This document shows positions 35,319-47,598 of a DNA stretch of 64,000 bases, piece after piece. Origin of the DNA: Anaeromyces robustus (Eukaryota > Neocallimastigomycota > Neocallimastigomycetes > Neocallimastigales > Neocallimastigaceae); NCBI GenBank assembly GCA_002104895.1, contig MCFG01000291.1, positions 24,571 through 88,570 of the forward strand. The letters run 5' to 3'. Within the stretch, counting starts at the first letter, position 1; every line of letters begins with the position of its first letter. A program made the translations under genes and the position numbers. The notes beneath the pieces are model-generated. The model saw only the letters and a list, made by a program, of their open reading frames with translations, was not told where the DNA came from and did not search any database.

Positions 35319-35832
35319 CTATATCCGGGGTATGCTTCTTTGATCTTCCCTAATGTGAAGCAGTAAGCCCACTCCCTAATAATTAGGTGGTAATGTGTCC
35401 CTCATGGACTGCCATACTGAAGTCAGCTTCGGCTCTCCCAATCTTGTACAATAATTGCTGAATTTATATCCGCGAGCCACATATTGTTATTGGCGCCCGA
35501 CATACCTCTAACGAGGCTGGTGAAGCCCAGCCCAGAAGTCACGTGATTCTAATCCACTTGGTTATTCTACATTACAGATTGGTTAAAGGTTGGTATTTCT
35601 CAAAGAAACAATATTAAAGACTATAAGCGTCAGGCAGTACAATAAATTATTAAATTAAGAAATGTGGTATAATTAAGGAAGAACATACTAACACCTGGCA
35701 AGCGAACAAGTACTAATGAAAAACCCACGTTGAGGAAACATCAGGGTTGCGGGGTCGAACCAGAGACCTTAATAATAATAATAATTAATAATAATAATAA
35801 TAATAACAATAATAATAATTAATAATAATAAT

Positions 35833-35869
<37 letters not shown>

Positions 35870-35960
35870 TAATAATTAATAATAATAATAATAATAATAG
35901 TTAATAATTAATAATATTAATAATTAATAATAATAATAATAATAATATTTTTTATATCTT
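34978..35960. repeat. (AAT)n array split by an insertion
   Basis: AAT units with AATAATTAAT interruptions run from about 34978 to 35263 and resume at 35771-35945. The two halves have the same composition, which indicates one array split by the element at 35264-35770. Confidence 0.9.
35264..35770 (-). mobile_element. tRNA-derived SINE-like retroposon, 5'-truncated
   Basis: Read on the minus strand, it begins ggtctctggttcgaccccgc, which contains an RNA polymerase III B box (GGTTCGACCCC, complement at 35751-35761) in a T-arm-like context. About 450 bp of body follows and it ends in 55 A residues (T run 35264-35318). No A box is present, because the AAT array lies where it should be, so the 5' end is truncated. 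The body is near 45% GC in DNA otherwise about 15% GC and contains no long frame. Flanking AAT repeats hide any target-site duplication. It could instead be the 3' end of a LINE with a similar tail. Confidence 0.6.
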
Positions 35961-38113
35961 TTTTTACTTTTTAAATATAATTAATGGTTATCACAATATT
36001 TATTATTGCTATATATAGTTATATAGTTATTATAAACCATAAAAAATAAAGATCTGTTTCCTTTGAAATTTTTATAAATTAGTGTTTTGGTAATTAAACT
36101 AGTTATAAACAATAATTTAAAAAAAAATAAATGATCTTTTGATGTTATTTATTTATTGATGGATTTATTAGAATTTGTTTAATGCTATTTTATAATAAAA
36201 GTTTTTAGATTTTCACTTTATTTTTATAATGTTAAAAATGATATTATAAAAAGTATTTTCATATAACCTTTTTAATTGTTTTTTTAAATATATAATTATA
36301 AAAGAAAACCTTTTTTTTTGTAGGTATGACATGATTTAGGAAAAATTATCACAATATTGTATTAAAAAAATTTTTTAAAACAACAAAATTTTAATTTTAA
36401 TTTTAATTCTATAGGCAATATTTATACATATAATAATTATATAATAATTAATATAAAATTATATAATAAACTATATAATTAAATATATTATTATTTATTA
36501 TTTAAATATTTGGTATAATATAATATAATATATAATATAATATATTAAGTAAAAAAATTTTTTTTATCAATTTTTTTTTTATTTTTTATTTTTTTATTAT
36601 TTCAAATTAAATTAAATTAAATAATTTATATATTTATATTTATATTTATATTTATAATATATTAATAAATGATTCATTTTTTTTTCTATTTCATTTCTAT
36701 TTCATTTTCATTTTCATTTTCTATTTCTTTTTTTTTTTTATTTTGTTTTATTTTTTTTTTAATTTTCCCAATTCATTTATTTAAAATTACATTTATGTAT
36801 AATGTTAATATATATATTTAATATATTATAATATATTGTTAATATATTTGAAAACTATTTTTTATAAATGTTTCAGATCCAAAAACTAAGAAGGATAAAC
36901 AAAAGTATTTCCATAAATGGTTAAGTGTGGATAGAATTACTATAACTCTAAATTTGTAATTTATAGTAATTAATAAAAATTAAAAAAAAAAAAATTTTAA
37001 TTTTTATTAATTACAATGGAAAATAAAAAACTATGTAATAAAAAGTTAAAACAAAATTTTATATTAAAATAATTAATAAAAAAAACTTTATTTTTTATTA
37101 TTTTATGCTCATTTTGTTTACTTTTTATGGAATATGAAAATACAAAATAAAAGAAGAAAAAAAAGGGAAAAAAGGAAAAAAGAATTATAATATAAATATA
37201 ATAGAAAATTATAAATATAAAGATTTAATTATATTAACTGAATATGTAAAGTTAATAAATAAAATAATTATGGAAAAAAAACTTTTATATTCATAGTTTA
37301 TTCTATTCTATTATTTATTAATTATAATTAAAATTATGATTTTATTAATAGCTATTTGTTGTATAATTCGATTAATTAATAAATAAAATTGATACAAAAC
37401 AAAACAAAAGACAAAAAAGAATGAAAATTGAAATATTTTATTAATAGAATAGAATTAAAAAAATATATATAGAAAAGAAAATGTAAAAAAAAAAAAAATA
37501 GAAAAAAATATTTTTAATAAAAATAAAGAATCAATCAAATATTCAATAAAATATAAAATATAAAATATAATTTATTTGTGTAACTTTTAAACTAAATAAA
37601 GTTTAATTATCAAATTTATTTAATTTAATATTTATTAAAAGAAATTGTTTTTCTTTTTCTTTTTATTTTCTATATAAGAAATAAAAAATATTTATAAAAA
37701 GTTTTTTAAAAAAGTAATTCAAGTAATTCATTGTAAATTTAAAAAGAAAAAGTAAAAAAGAAAGAACAACATAAACAAAGTTTATATTTATTAATATAAA
37801 TATTTATTATTTAGAATTACTAAACTTTTTTTTTTCTTATTATAAAAATATAAATAATTAAAAAAGAAAAAAAAAGTATCAATAAACAATAATAATATAT
37901 GTATAAAAAAATTATAATTTAGAAATTTGTTTTTATTTTTTTTTTTATAAATATATGTAAAATAAAGATTTAAAAAAAAATAATATAGAAAATTAAGAAT
38001 AAATACATACAGAAAAATTAGTTTTAATAACAATAAAATAAATTTACATAGACAATTGTATATAGATATATAAAAGAATTATTTGAAATTTTAAAATATT
38101 TTTAATTACAAAG
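35961..38113. other. A+T-rich spacer upstream of the polyketide/adenylation gene
   Basis: Contains a 20-bp inverted repeat with a 9-A loop (36966-36985 and 36995-37014), a tatataaaag TATA-like site at 38067-38076 shortly before the next start codon, and otherwise only spacer. No gene seen. Confidence 0.6.
36966..37014. repeat. 20-bp perfect inverted repeat with poly-A loop
   Basis: gtaattaataaaaattaaaa, nine A, then its exact reverse complement. The A/T-only arms make this weaker evidence than the 30.3 kb hairpin. Confidence 0.85.
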
Positions 38114-41100
38114 ATGATTGTTGATGTTAACTTCGACGTTGATCCAAGAGATTATGATAATTTTTATGATTTAGGTAAAGCTCTTTACCTTGAAAACCAA
38201 TATAATCAAGAAATGTAAATATTTTATTATATTTATTGTTTATATTTAAATAATTTTAGTATGAACATTTAAATTTAAAAAAAGATTGTTTAATAAAAAT
38301 TTTATGTATATAATATATAATATAAATAAAATATATTAAATGGGTGTTAATTGTTTTATTTATTGAAATATTTAATAATATAATATTAAATGAATTTAAT
38401 GGTTCTTAATATATTTAACCCATTAAATACTATATCCAAAATTATATATATTATAATATTAATTCTTAATTATATAAATACAATGATTAACAATATTATT
38501 ATATTATATTAATCAATATTTTTATATAATAAAATAAAATATTTTATAACAATATTATTATACTTTATTATATTATATTATTTTTTATTATATAAATATA
38601 ATGATTAACAATATTATTATATTATATTATATTTATTTTATTTTATTTTATTTTATTTTATTTTATTTTATTTTATTTTATGATTATGGTTAATTTGATA
38701 GTGATGACGTACTTAAAACAGAAACTGTATATGAAAAATTGAAATATTATTATGATATAAAAAAAGATAGTAATGATCCAGTTTTTATTGCAAAACCAAA
38801 TCTTTATAGTTTACCTTTTAAACCTGAACCACATCCAGATTATCCTTCACCTTGGTTAACTGTATCTTATAAACAGTTTTATGCATTATTAAAAGCACTT
38901 GCTTATGTTTTAAAAAAAAGATTTGATTTAGAACCTCATACAAGAGTAGGTATTGTTTCTAATGCTTCACCAATGAATATTTTACTTGTTTATGCTTTAT
39001 GGTTAAATCGTTGTTGTATTATTGAAATATCACCAAAATTAAGTAATAATGTTAAGCAATTTTGGGTTAGAATGTTAGATATGAAAATGATTTTTTATGA
39101 TTATACTTTAAGTATTTTTAATGAGGAAAAACAAAAGGAATTAAATGAAAAAGGAGAATGGATTTGGGAATGGGAATATCCTTTAAAAGAAGACGAATAT
39201 GATTTATCTGCTGGTTTTCGTGGTATTCCAATGTTCTTTATGGAAAATGTGGAATTTTGTGAAGAAATTTATCAATGTAGTTTAGAAGGTAAATCCTTTG
39301 TTCGTCCAGGTCATAAAGATGATATTATTACAATATTAGGTACTTCTTCTTCTTCTCAAGCTATTATTAAAAATGGTCATTGTTCAAAAATGAAGTTTAT
39401 TCCTTTCAAGGCAATAAATTGTGGTCTTATTTTCCGTCACTTTTTATTAAATAAAGATAATCTTCATCCTAAAATTATGGTTGTTGCACCACTTTATCAT
39501 TCTTTGGGTACAGCATGGTCAACTGGTCAGATTATGAATACTGGTAGTCCTTTAATTTTCCGTACCCAAAAAAAATATGATATTGGATTTGTAGCTGAAA
39601 ATATATTAGATGATATTACAGAAACTAAACCAGATCTTATTCCACTTTTCCCAATTAATTATGTTGAATTTAAAAAACTTTTTGATGAAAACCATCCAAA
39701 ATGTGAAATATGGGAAAAGGGTATCCGTTCTTTATCAAAAAGATGTTTCCTTTGTGGTGGAGCTCCACCAAATTATGATGTTATGTGTTGGTTTGAAAAA
39801 AAATTTAATATACCTATTAATAATTCATATGGCGCCACAGAAGCTGGTCTTTTCATGTATAAAGATATTGATAAGCCTCAAGTTCCAGGAGAAATAAATT
39901 ATCTTACTCGTTGTCCATGGCTTCATTTCCATTTGGAACGTATATCCGATGATCCTAATGAAGGTGAATTATATATTTATAATCCTTTCAAGATACAGGG
40001 TTATGCTGCTAAAGCTAAAAAGGGTGAATTCTATGAATCCACTTTACCAAAAGTACGTGTTGATTTAGAACATGATAAATTGTATAAAACAATTAATGGA
40101 CTTGAATATTACAAAACTAATGATATTTGGAAACGTAGTCCTGTATCAGGTGATTATGTTTATGTTTCTAGAGCTGATGATGTCATTAATTTTAGTAATG
40201 GATTAAAAATGAACCCATTACCATTTGAATCTACAGTTACTTATGAATGTAATGATATTAAACAATGTTGTTTACTTTTAGATGATACTCAATGTGAAGT
40301 TGTATGTTTTGTTGAACCAGAATGGTCTAAAATTATTATGGAGAATGGTAAACCTTTTGATACTACCATTAATCCAGAAAGTTTATCAAGAGAAGATCAA
40401 AATAAATTTAAAAAAATAGCTCAATCTCAAGTTTGGGATAGTATTTATCAAGTATTATCAAGAAGTGCTCAAAATATTAATGATTGGGCTAAACAACTTA
40501 CTATTCATAATATTTATGTTATAGATTATGGTAAAAGATTCCCAACTACGGATAAAGGATCTTTATCTAGAAGAGTAGCCAGATTAGAATATTCTGAAGT
40601 TTTAAAAAAGATTTCTAAACTTATTAATGGTGAAATTGATAGTTTTGATGAAGATATCAAGGAAGAAAAAGAAGAAGAAAAAGAAAAAGAAGTTATTGAA
40701 AATAATAATACAAAAGCAAAAGAAATAAAAACAAAAGATTCTATTACTCAAAAGGAAATTTCAAAGGAACAAGAACAAGAACAAGAACATGAAAATGAAA
40801 ATAAAAAATCTCAAGAAGAAATTAATGAAGAAATTCAAGAAGCGATTAAATTAATTTATGAAGCTATTAAAGAAATTGTACCTTCTACACCTGAATTTGA
40901 AGAATTTAATATTAATGCTCCATTTACTATTTATAGTATTGATTCTATAGGTACACGTAAATTAACAAATATTTTAGGTAGAAGAACAGGAAAACCATTT
41001 ACTACATCTACTTTATTTAATTATGGTACTACTTATGATCTTGCAAAATATATTACAGGTTATACTGATAAAGATAAATTTGGTAAAGATTTAATTCCAA

Positions 41101-43099
41101 AATCTATTGTTGCTAATAAAAAGGATATTAATAGTAATAAAATTGCTATTATTGGTATGGCTTTACGTTTACCAGGAGCTATTAATAATGCTAAATCTTT
41201 CTGGATGGCTTTAGCTAAAGGTAAAGATTGTATTTCTACACCAGTTAAAGATAGAAAATTACATCTTGGTTATGTGGATAAGCCATCCCATCTTTTAAAT
41301 GAAAATGAACATAATATTCCTCGTTGTGGTTGTTATGATTCACGTTCAAATGTTGCTAAACCTTCTGAATTTGATGCAGAATTCTTTAATTGTCTTCCAG
41401 AAGAAGCTATGGCTCTTGATCCAAGACATCGTTGGATATTAGAAACAAGTTGGGAAGCTTTAGAAAATTCAGGTATTGCACCAAATTCATTAGAAAATAC
41501 CATTACTGGTGTTTTCCTTGGTATAAATGATAGTCATGATTATCATGATTTAATGAAAGAAAATGGTATTACACCACCTATTGCTGCCCATTCTACACCA
41601 AGTGGTATTGTTGGACGTCTTAGTTATTTCTATAAATTATTTGGACCTTCTTTCACGATTGATACCGCTTGTTCTACAGGTGCTTCTGCTTTACATTCTG
41701 CTTGTCGTTCATTACAATTTGGAGATTGTGATTTATCTATTGTTTCCGGTGTTAAATATTTATATACTTCAAATGATTTCCATAGAACAAGTATTGCACG
41801 TATGACTTCACCAAAGGGAAGATGTGCTACTTTTGATAAAGATGCTGATGGATTTGCTCCAAGTGAAGGATGTGTTACTTTTATTCTTAAACGTTATGAA
41901 GATGCTATTCGTGATCATGATAATATTCTTTCTGTTATATTAGGTACTAGTAGTGGACAAAGTGGTATTAGACAATCTATTAGTGCCCCATCTTCAGATG
42001 GACAAGTTATTAATTTAAAAAGAGCTCTTCATTTTGCTGGTGTCGATCCATCCGATGTTTCATTTGTTGAAACTCATGGTACAGGTACACCACTTGGGGA
42101 TGCTATTGAAGTTAATGCTTTAAATCAAGTTTATAAAGGAACTCATACTTCTGAGAATCCATTAATTATTGGTAGTGTTAAAACTAATATTGGTCATACA
42201 ACAGAAGTTGCAGGTTTAGCAGGTGTTGCTAAAGTTATTTTATCTATGCAACATAAATATATTCCAAAGAATTTACATTTCAATACATTAAATCCAGAAA
42301 TTGATATTGAATCTATTCCAATTCAAATTGCTACTAAAACTATACCATGGGAAAATAAAAATAATAAACCACGTATTGCTCAAGTTTCATCCTTTGGTTT
42401 ACAAGGAAGTATTGTTCATATTATTCTTCAAGAATACCTTCCAGAAAAGGAACAAAATGAACCAAAGGAACCAAAGGAACCAAAGGAACCAAAGGAACCA
42501 AAGGAACCAAAGGAACCAAAGGAACCAAAGGAACCAAAGGAACCAAAGGAACCAAAGGAACCAAAGGAACCAAAGGAACCAAAGGAACCAAAGGAACCAA
42601 AGGAACCAAAGGAACCAAAGGAACCAAAGGAACCAAAGGAACCAAAGGAACCAAAGGAACCAAAGGAACCAAAGGAACCAAAGGAACCAAAGGAACCAAA
42701 GGAACCAAAGGAACCAAAGGAACCAAAGGAACCAAAGGAACCAAAGGAACCAAAGGAACCAAAGGAACCAAAGGAACCAAAGGAACAAAAAGAACAAAAT
42801 AATGAAATTGAAAATATGGAAAAGAATAAAGATAGTAAAGATAGTAAAAAAGAAGAAGATTATATTTTAACTATTAGTGCTAAATCACCATTAGCTTTAT
42901 TAGAATTAAGTAATAATTATTTAAATATTTTAGAAAGTATGGAAGATAATAATGAAAATATTGAAAATCTTTGTTATACTTCTAATATTGGACGTCAACA
43001 TTTCAATTATAGAATAAGTGCTATTGGTAAGAATGCTAATGAATTATATGAAGATCTTGAACAAAAAATTGAAACTTATGAACAACAAATTGAATTATC

Positions 43100-43136
<37 letters not shown>

Positions 43137-44027
43137 ATTTCAAAGAATAATCATGGTCTAACTCAAAATCTTGAAGTTTATATTGAAAATGCTAAAAATA
43201 TTGATATTTCACCAAAGATTAATGAAACTGTTGAAAAACTTGTTTCCACAAATAATATTTTCAAACAAACCTTTGAAAATTGTGAATCCGAAATTCAAAA
43301 TATTTTTGAAAATATTTCATTTAAAGAAACCATGGATGATACTGTAAGTCAATTATATATTCTTTCCTTTTATTATAGTTTACAACAACTTAATGAATCA
43401 TTAATCATTAAAGATAATAGTAGTAAAATTATTTATGGAGGTTTTGGATTTGGTGAATTAGTTAGTATTGTTATTGGAGGAGGATTAAATATTACATCAG
43501 CTTTCACTTTAATTAAATTATTATCTAATGATAAAATTAATGAAAATGAAATATCATCATGGTATAATCAACAAGATATTCCTAAATTCCAAAAAAGTGC
43601 TTATATTTCATCCCTTGATAAAGTATTTAAGAATGGAGATATTCTTTCTCAAAAAGATATTCTTTCTATTATGGAAAATATTCATGAAATTAAGAATATT
43701 TCATCCTTTATTGAAAATTATGGTAACAAGAGTAATACTATGACCTTATATAGTATGACTGGTCATAATGAAGAAATTAAGAAAGAAAGTAATTCAAAAT
43801 ATCCAAATCTTTCTATTACTGAATTTGTTGTTGAATCTTCTACTACCGAAAAATCATTAATTAATCAATTCATTATGAATGAATATAATCAAGGAAAAAC
43901 TATTAATTGGGATATTTATAATTCTAGATTTGAAAATGAAGGACATCAAAAATCACTCCAAAAAATTGAATTACCAAATTATCCATTCCAACGTTCCACT
44001 TATTGGCCAATTTCACTTAATAATTAA
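38114..44027 (+). CDS. Hybrid adenylation-carrier-ketosynthase-AT-like enzyme (NRPS-like/PKS)
   Basis: Two exons, 38114-38214 and 38702-44027, joined in phase 2 (at|t, Ile), give 1808 residues. Order: adenylation domain about 45-640, with a degenerate A3 core (LGTSSSSQAIIKNG) but clear A5 (NNSYGATEAG), A8 (SRADDVINFSNG) and A10-like end; an acidic linker; a carrier domain with phosphopantetheine Ser782 (SIDSIG); a ketosynthase about 810-1280 with Cys1024 (DTACSTG), His1159 (THGTGTPLGD) and His1199 (NIGHTTE). Then comes a run of about 35 Lys-Glu-Pro repeats, a KS-AT linker, polyGln about 1501-1512, and an acyltransferase-like region whose GHSxGE motif reads GFGFGE (Gly1616 for Ser). It ends in the usual LPNYPFQRSTYWP tail. 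It probably loads an acid by adenylation and extends it once; the dead acyltransferase means extender units must come in trans. No reductase or release domain is present. Confidence 0.85.
38215..38701 (+). other. Intron 1 of the polyketide/adenylation gene
   Basis: 487 bases, GTAAAT donor and GATAG acceptor. It contains a (TTTTA)n tract at about 38636-38680 and is much more A+T-rich than the flanking exons. Reading through the donor gives a stop two codons later, so splicing is required. Confidence 0.8.
42462..42785 (+). repeat. Coding 9-bp minisatellite (aaggaacca)n
   Basis: About 36 nearly identical units encode Lys-Glu-Pro between the ketosynthase and the acyltransferase-like region. Lack of synonymous changes points to very recent expansion. 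The opposite-strand frames through it are artefacts. Confidence 0.95.
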
Positions 44028-44760
44028 ATAGAAAAAAAAGTTTTCTTAAAAAGAAAAGAAAAAAAAAAATTAATAATTTAATAATTTAATCATTTAATAA
44101 TTTAATCATTTATAAAAAAAATTGTTTTATAAATAATGAGACTTAAAAAAAAAAAGAAAAAATTATAAAATTATTTTATTGTATAAAAATTATTTTATAC
44201 AATTATAAATTAAAATAATAATATTAATAATTAAATAAATTTATTAATTTTTTTAATTATTGTTAAATATATATAAAAAATAAATTTATTAGATTAATTT
44301 TTTAATTATTTGTTAAGTATAAAAAAACAAACAAATCAATACAAAACAAACGAACTAAACGAACCCAAAAAAAAAAAAAAAAAGGATTAATCATTTTTTG
44401 ATTTATGATTCTTACACATTATTTAGATAGTAATAAAAAAAATAATATATATATAATTTACAATATTTTAGAATATTATTAAAAAAAAAAAAAAAATGAA
44501 AATAATAAAAAAAATAATATATATATATAATTTACAATATTTTAGAATATTATTAAAAAAAAAAAAAAAAAAGAAAATAATAAAATGAAGTTTTTTTTTT
44601 TTAGTTTTTAGTTTTTTTTTTTACAAAAATAAAAAATAAAATATAAAATATAAAGAGATATAAAAAAAGAATTTATAATAAAAAATATACATATGTAGAT
44701 AAAAAATAAAAAAAAAATAAAAAATAAAAAAATAAAAAAATAAAATTAAGAAACAAATAT
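44028..44760. repeat. 3' spacer with tandem ~72-bp duplication
   Basis: Two copies of an aataatatatatataatttacaatattttag unit, ending in A runs, occupy 44428-44575. The rest is A-rich spacer with the aataatttaatcatttaat phrase repeated near 44070-44110. Confidence 0.7.
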
Positions 44761-44769
44761 GATTACATT

Positions 44770-45500
44770 GATCATATTTATAGAGTATAGTTTTAATAAT
44801 ATATTTACATTTTGCAGTGTATTTTTGGATTTTTTCTTTGAAAAGGACAAGAAAAATAATCTATCAATTGAAGTCGAATTCAATAAATGTGAAAAAAAAA
44901 AAAAAAAAAACAAGGGATTAAGTTAAAACTATATATATATATATATATAATATATTAAATACAGCAAAAGACTTAAGGTTGTTAGTTAAATAAGAAATGA
45001 GAATCTATAGACGTTGAAGGTGCTAATGCTAAAGATGTGAAAATGATTGATAACTCCTTTCTTACTATTGTTCTTATTAAAAAAGAATTAATAATTAATT
45101 TTCAAACTGTCCTTTTTTTTTTTTTTTAAGAATATTCATAAAAAAAATATTTAAAACTAAAATTTTTCTTTTTCTTATTTTATTTTTTATTTTTTTTTTT
45201 TTGATAAGTTTTTAATAGTATTATTGAAAAGTAATATGAATCATAGTGTAAGTATATTATTGAGATAAATAGTGTTAATTATTTTAATTATTATAATAAT
45301 GAAAATAATTAAACATGATGCTAATACTGAAGATATATATTTTTTTCATTTGTGGAAGTGCGATCATACTTACTTTCATTGATAGAAACTTTCAATTTAA
45401 AATGAATAAAGAAAATTTGTATAAATTGTTTGTTAAAATCTTGGTTATTATACGGATGTCCATCCATTCTTCATTCTTGAAAGAAATCGAATAAATTAAT
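44770..45500 (+). pseudogene. Possible decayed ankyrin-type gene beside a dispersed repeat
   Basis: 44770-44970 is related to the dispersed repeats at 22.6 and 30.6 kb. After it, 45010-45110 reads DVEGANAKDVKMIDNSFLTI and 45300-45345 reads KIIKHDANTEDI, both resembling ankyrin-loop sequence (G-A-N-x-x-D). Stops and T runs separate them. The similarity is weak and short, so this is a suggestion only. Confidence 0.2.
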
Positions 45501-47510
45501 CTTTTTTTTGATTTTTCCATTAAAAACTTCTAAATTATTTTATAAATAATAAAGTAAATATAATAAAACTTTCTTAGTGGTGCATTAATATTTGTGAATT
45601 ATTATTGTGTTAAAAATAAATCTAGATTGTTATATTACTATTATTTATTATTAAGTATTATTTAGTATTTATTTTTTTATTTATTTTTCATTATTCTTTA
45701 TTTATTGATTTCTTGATTTACCGTTTATTATCTATTTATTATTAAGTATTATTTACTATTTATTATTTATTATTTAGGAAAAAAGTTCCAAGAATTTCAT
45801 GCAGTACAATTGGCTAATTTTTAATTTATTTTTATGTAATTTTTATTAAATTTTTTTTTTTTTTTTTGTTCATATTTATTATTTTTAGTATTATTTATTT
45901 ATTAATATATACTATTTTATTATTTATTATTTATTTATTAATTAGTATGATTTTATTAATTATTATTTAATTAAATAATTATGTAAAATAATAATAATTT
46001 ATTTTCACAAGCCACACTATGTATACCACATTCTAAAATATAATTATCTCTTGTTTTATTATTTATTATTTATTTATTGTTGATATATATAGAAAATTTA
46101 ATAGATTTAAGACAAGCCACAAATATTAAATAACAATAAATGTATATTTATTCATGTAAATGTATTAATAAAGAATAATTATAAGGTTTTATTAATAATT
46201 AAAGTTACTAATAAAACCTAAAACAAAAAAATTTATTTTTAGTATTACTTAGTATTTATTATTTAGTATTATTTTACTATTTATTATTTATTTATTAACA
46301 AGTATTATTAATTATTTATTATTTTTAGTATTATTTCACTATTTATTATTTATTTATTATTAAGTATTATTTTACTATTATTATTTTTAGTATTATTTAT
46401 TAATTACAAATAATAAAAAAAAAAACAATAAAAAAAAGTCAGGAACAAATTTACAAGGGCCCTGAAATAGAATTCTTTTAATTTTCCAATTAAAATATTT
46501 TTTATTTTATCAAATTTATTATATAATATTATTTATTTATTAATAAGTATTACTTTAATATTTATTATTTATTTATTAATAAATATTATTTTATTATTTA
46601 TTATTTATTTATTAATAAATATTACTTTTGTATTTATTAATTATTTATTAATAAATATTACTTTTGTATTTATTAATTATTTATTAATAAATATTACTTT
46701 TGTATTTATTATTTATTTATTAATAAATATTACTTTTGTATTTATTATTTATTTATTAATAAGTATTACTTTATTATTTATTATTTTTAGTATTATTTTT
46801 TTTTTAATAAATTTTTTCCCAATAACAATTGAAAAAAATTAAAAAATAAATATGAAATAAAAGTATTTATTTAAATGTATTAAATATTTAAATAAATACT
46901 TTTTTTTTATTAAATAGCTTTTTCTATTTTTTTTTAAATATATTTAAATTTCAATTATGAATTACTATATTATAATCAATAAATACTCTAAATGTAATAA
47001 TTCGATAAGAATATTATAACATCTCGAATAAAGAAAAAATTATTTTTTTTAGTAATATTTTTTTTTAATTTTGGATTTAATATTTTACTACAAGTATCAT
47101 TAATTTCCCACATAAATGGTTTAGTCATTTAATTGGTTTATAATAATTCTATTTTTTAAGGTTTCTTTCTAATATTTATTTTATTATTTCAAATAAAATG
47201 AAGTTTTACATTATTAAATCTATTTATAAAAAAGAATTCAAGTTTTTAATATTTTTGTAACTCTCCTTTAAATTGATTCTAAATATCAACATGTTTTTCT
47301 TTTAAATTGATTTTAAATATTTTAATATAAATTTTTAATATAAAAAATTACTCTTTTCATATAATAACAATAATATTTAATTTAATAGATTTTAATATAT
47401 AATATTTATAAAATAATATATATATTTTTAATTTATTAACATATAATATTATTTATAATATCTGTAACTTTTTATTTAGAAAAAAATAATTTTGAATTTT
47501 TTTTTTTTTT
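45500..47510. repeat. Spacer rich in TATT/TTTA minisatellites
   Basis: 46520-46790 contains about seven units of a roughly 38-bp repeat with ttattaataaatattacttttg. Similar TATTATTTATTTATT phrases fill 45640-45790 and 45880-46400. No gene was found. Confidence 0.7.
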
Positions 47511-47514
47511 TTTG

Positions 47515-47522
47515 TATAAAAA
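47515..47522 (+). promoter_or_regulatory. TATA-like box of the sugar porter gene
   Basis: TATAAAAA preceded by a long T tract and followed by an A-rich leader that reaches the ATG at 47599. Position (about 77 bp upstream of ATG) and the T-rich then A-rich context fit a strong fungal promoter. Confidence 0.4.
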
Positions 47523-47598
47523 GAAGAAAAATTCGCAAAAAAAAAAAAATAAAAATCAATAATAATTTAAGAAAAAAAATTAATTTAAGTAAAAAAAA

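Noticed and set aside
35319-35770. A tRNA gene or rRNA fragment in the GC-rich insert
   Set aside because: Only a T-arm/B-box-like stretch is present. No acceptor or anticodon arms can be built, and the long body and A tail fit a retroposon instead.
42399-42870. Frames of 119-189 codons in other frames and on the minus strand
   Set aside because: They are shadows of the 9-bp coding minisatellite in the polyketide/adenylation gene.
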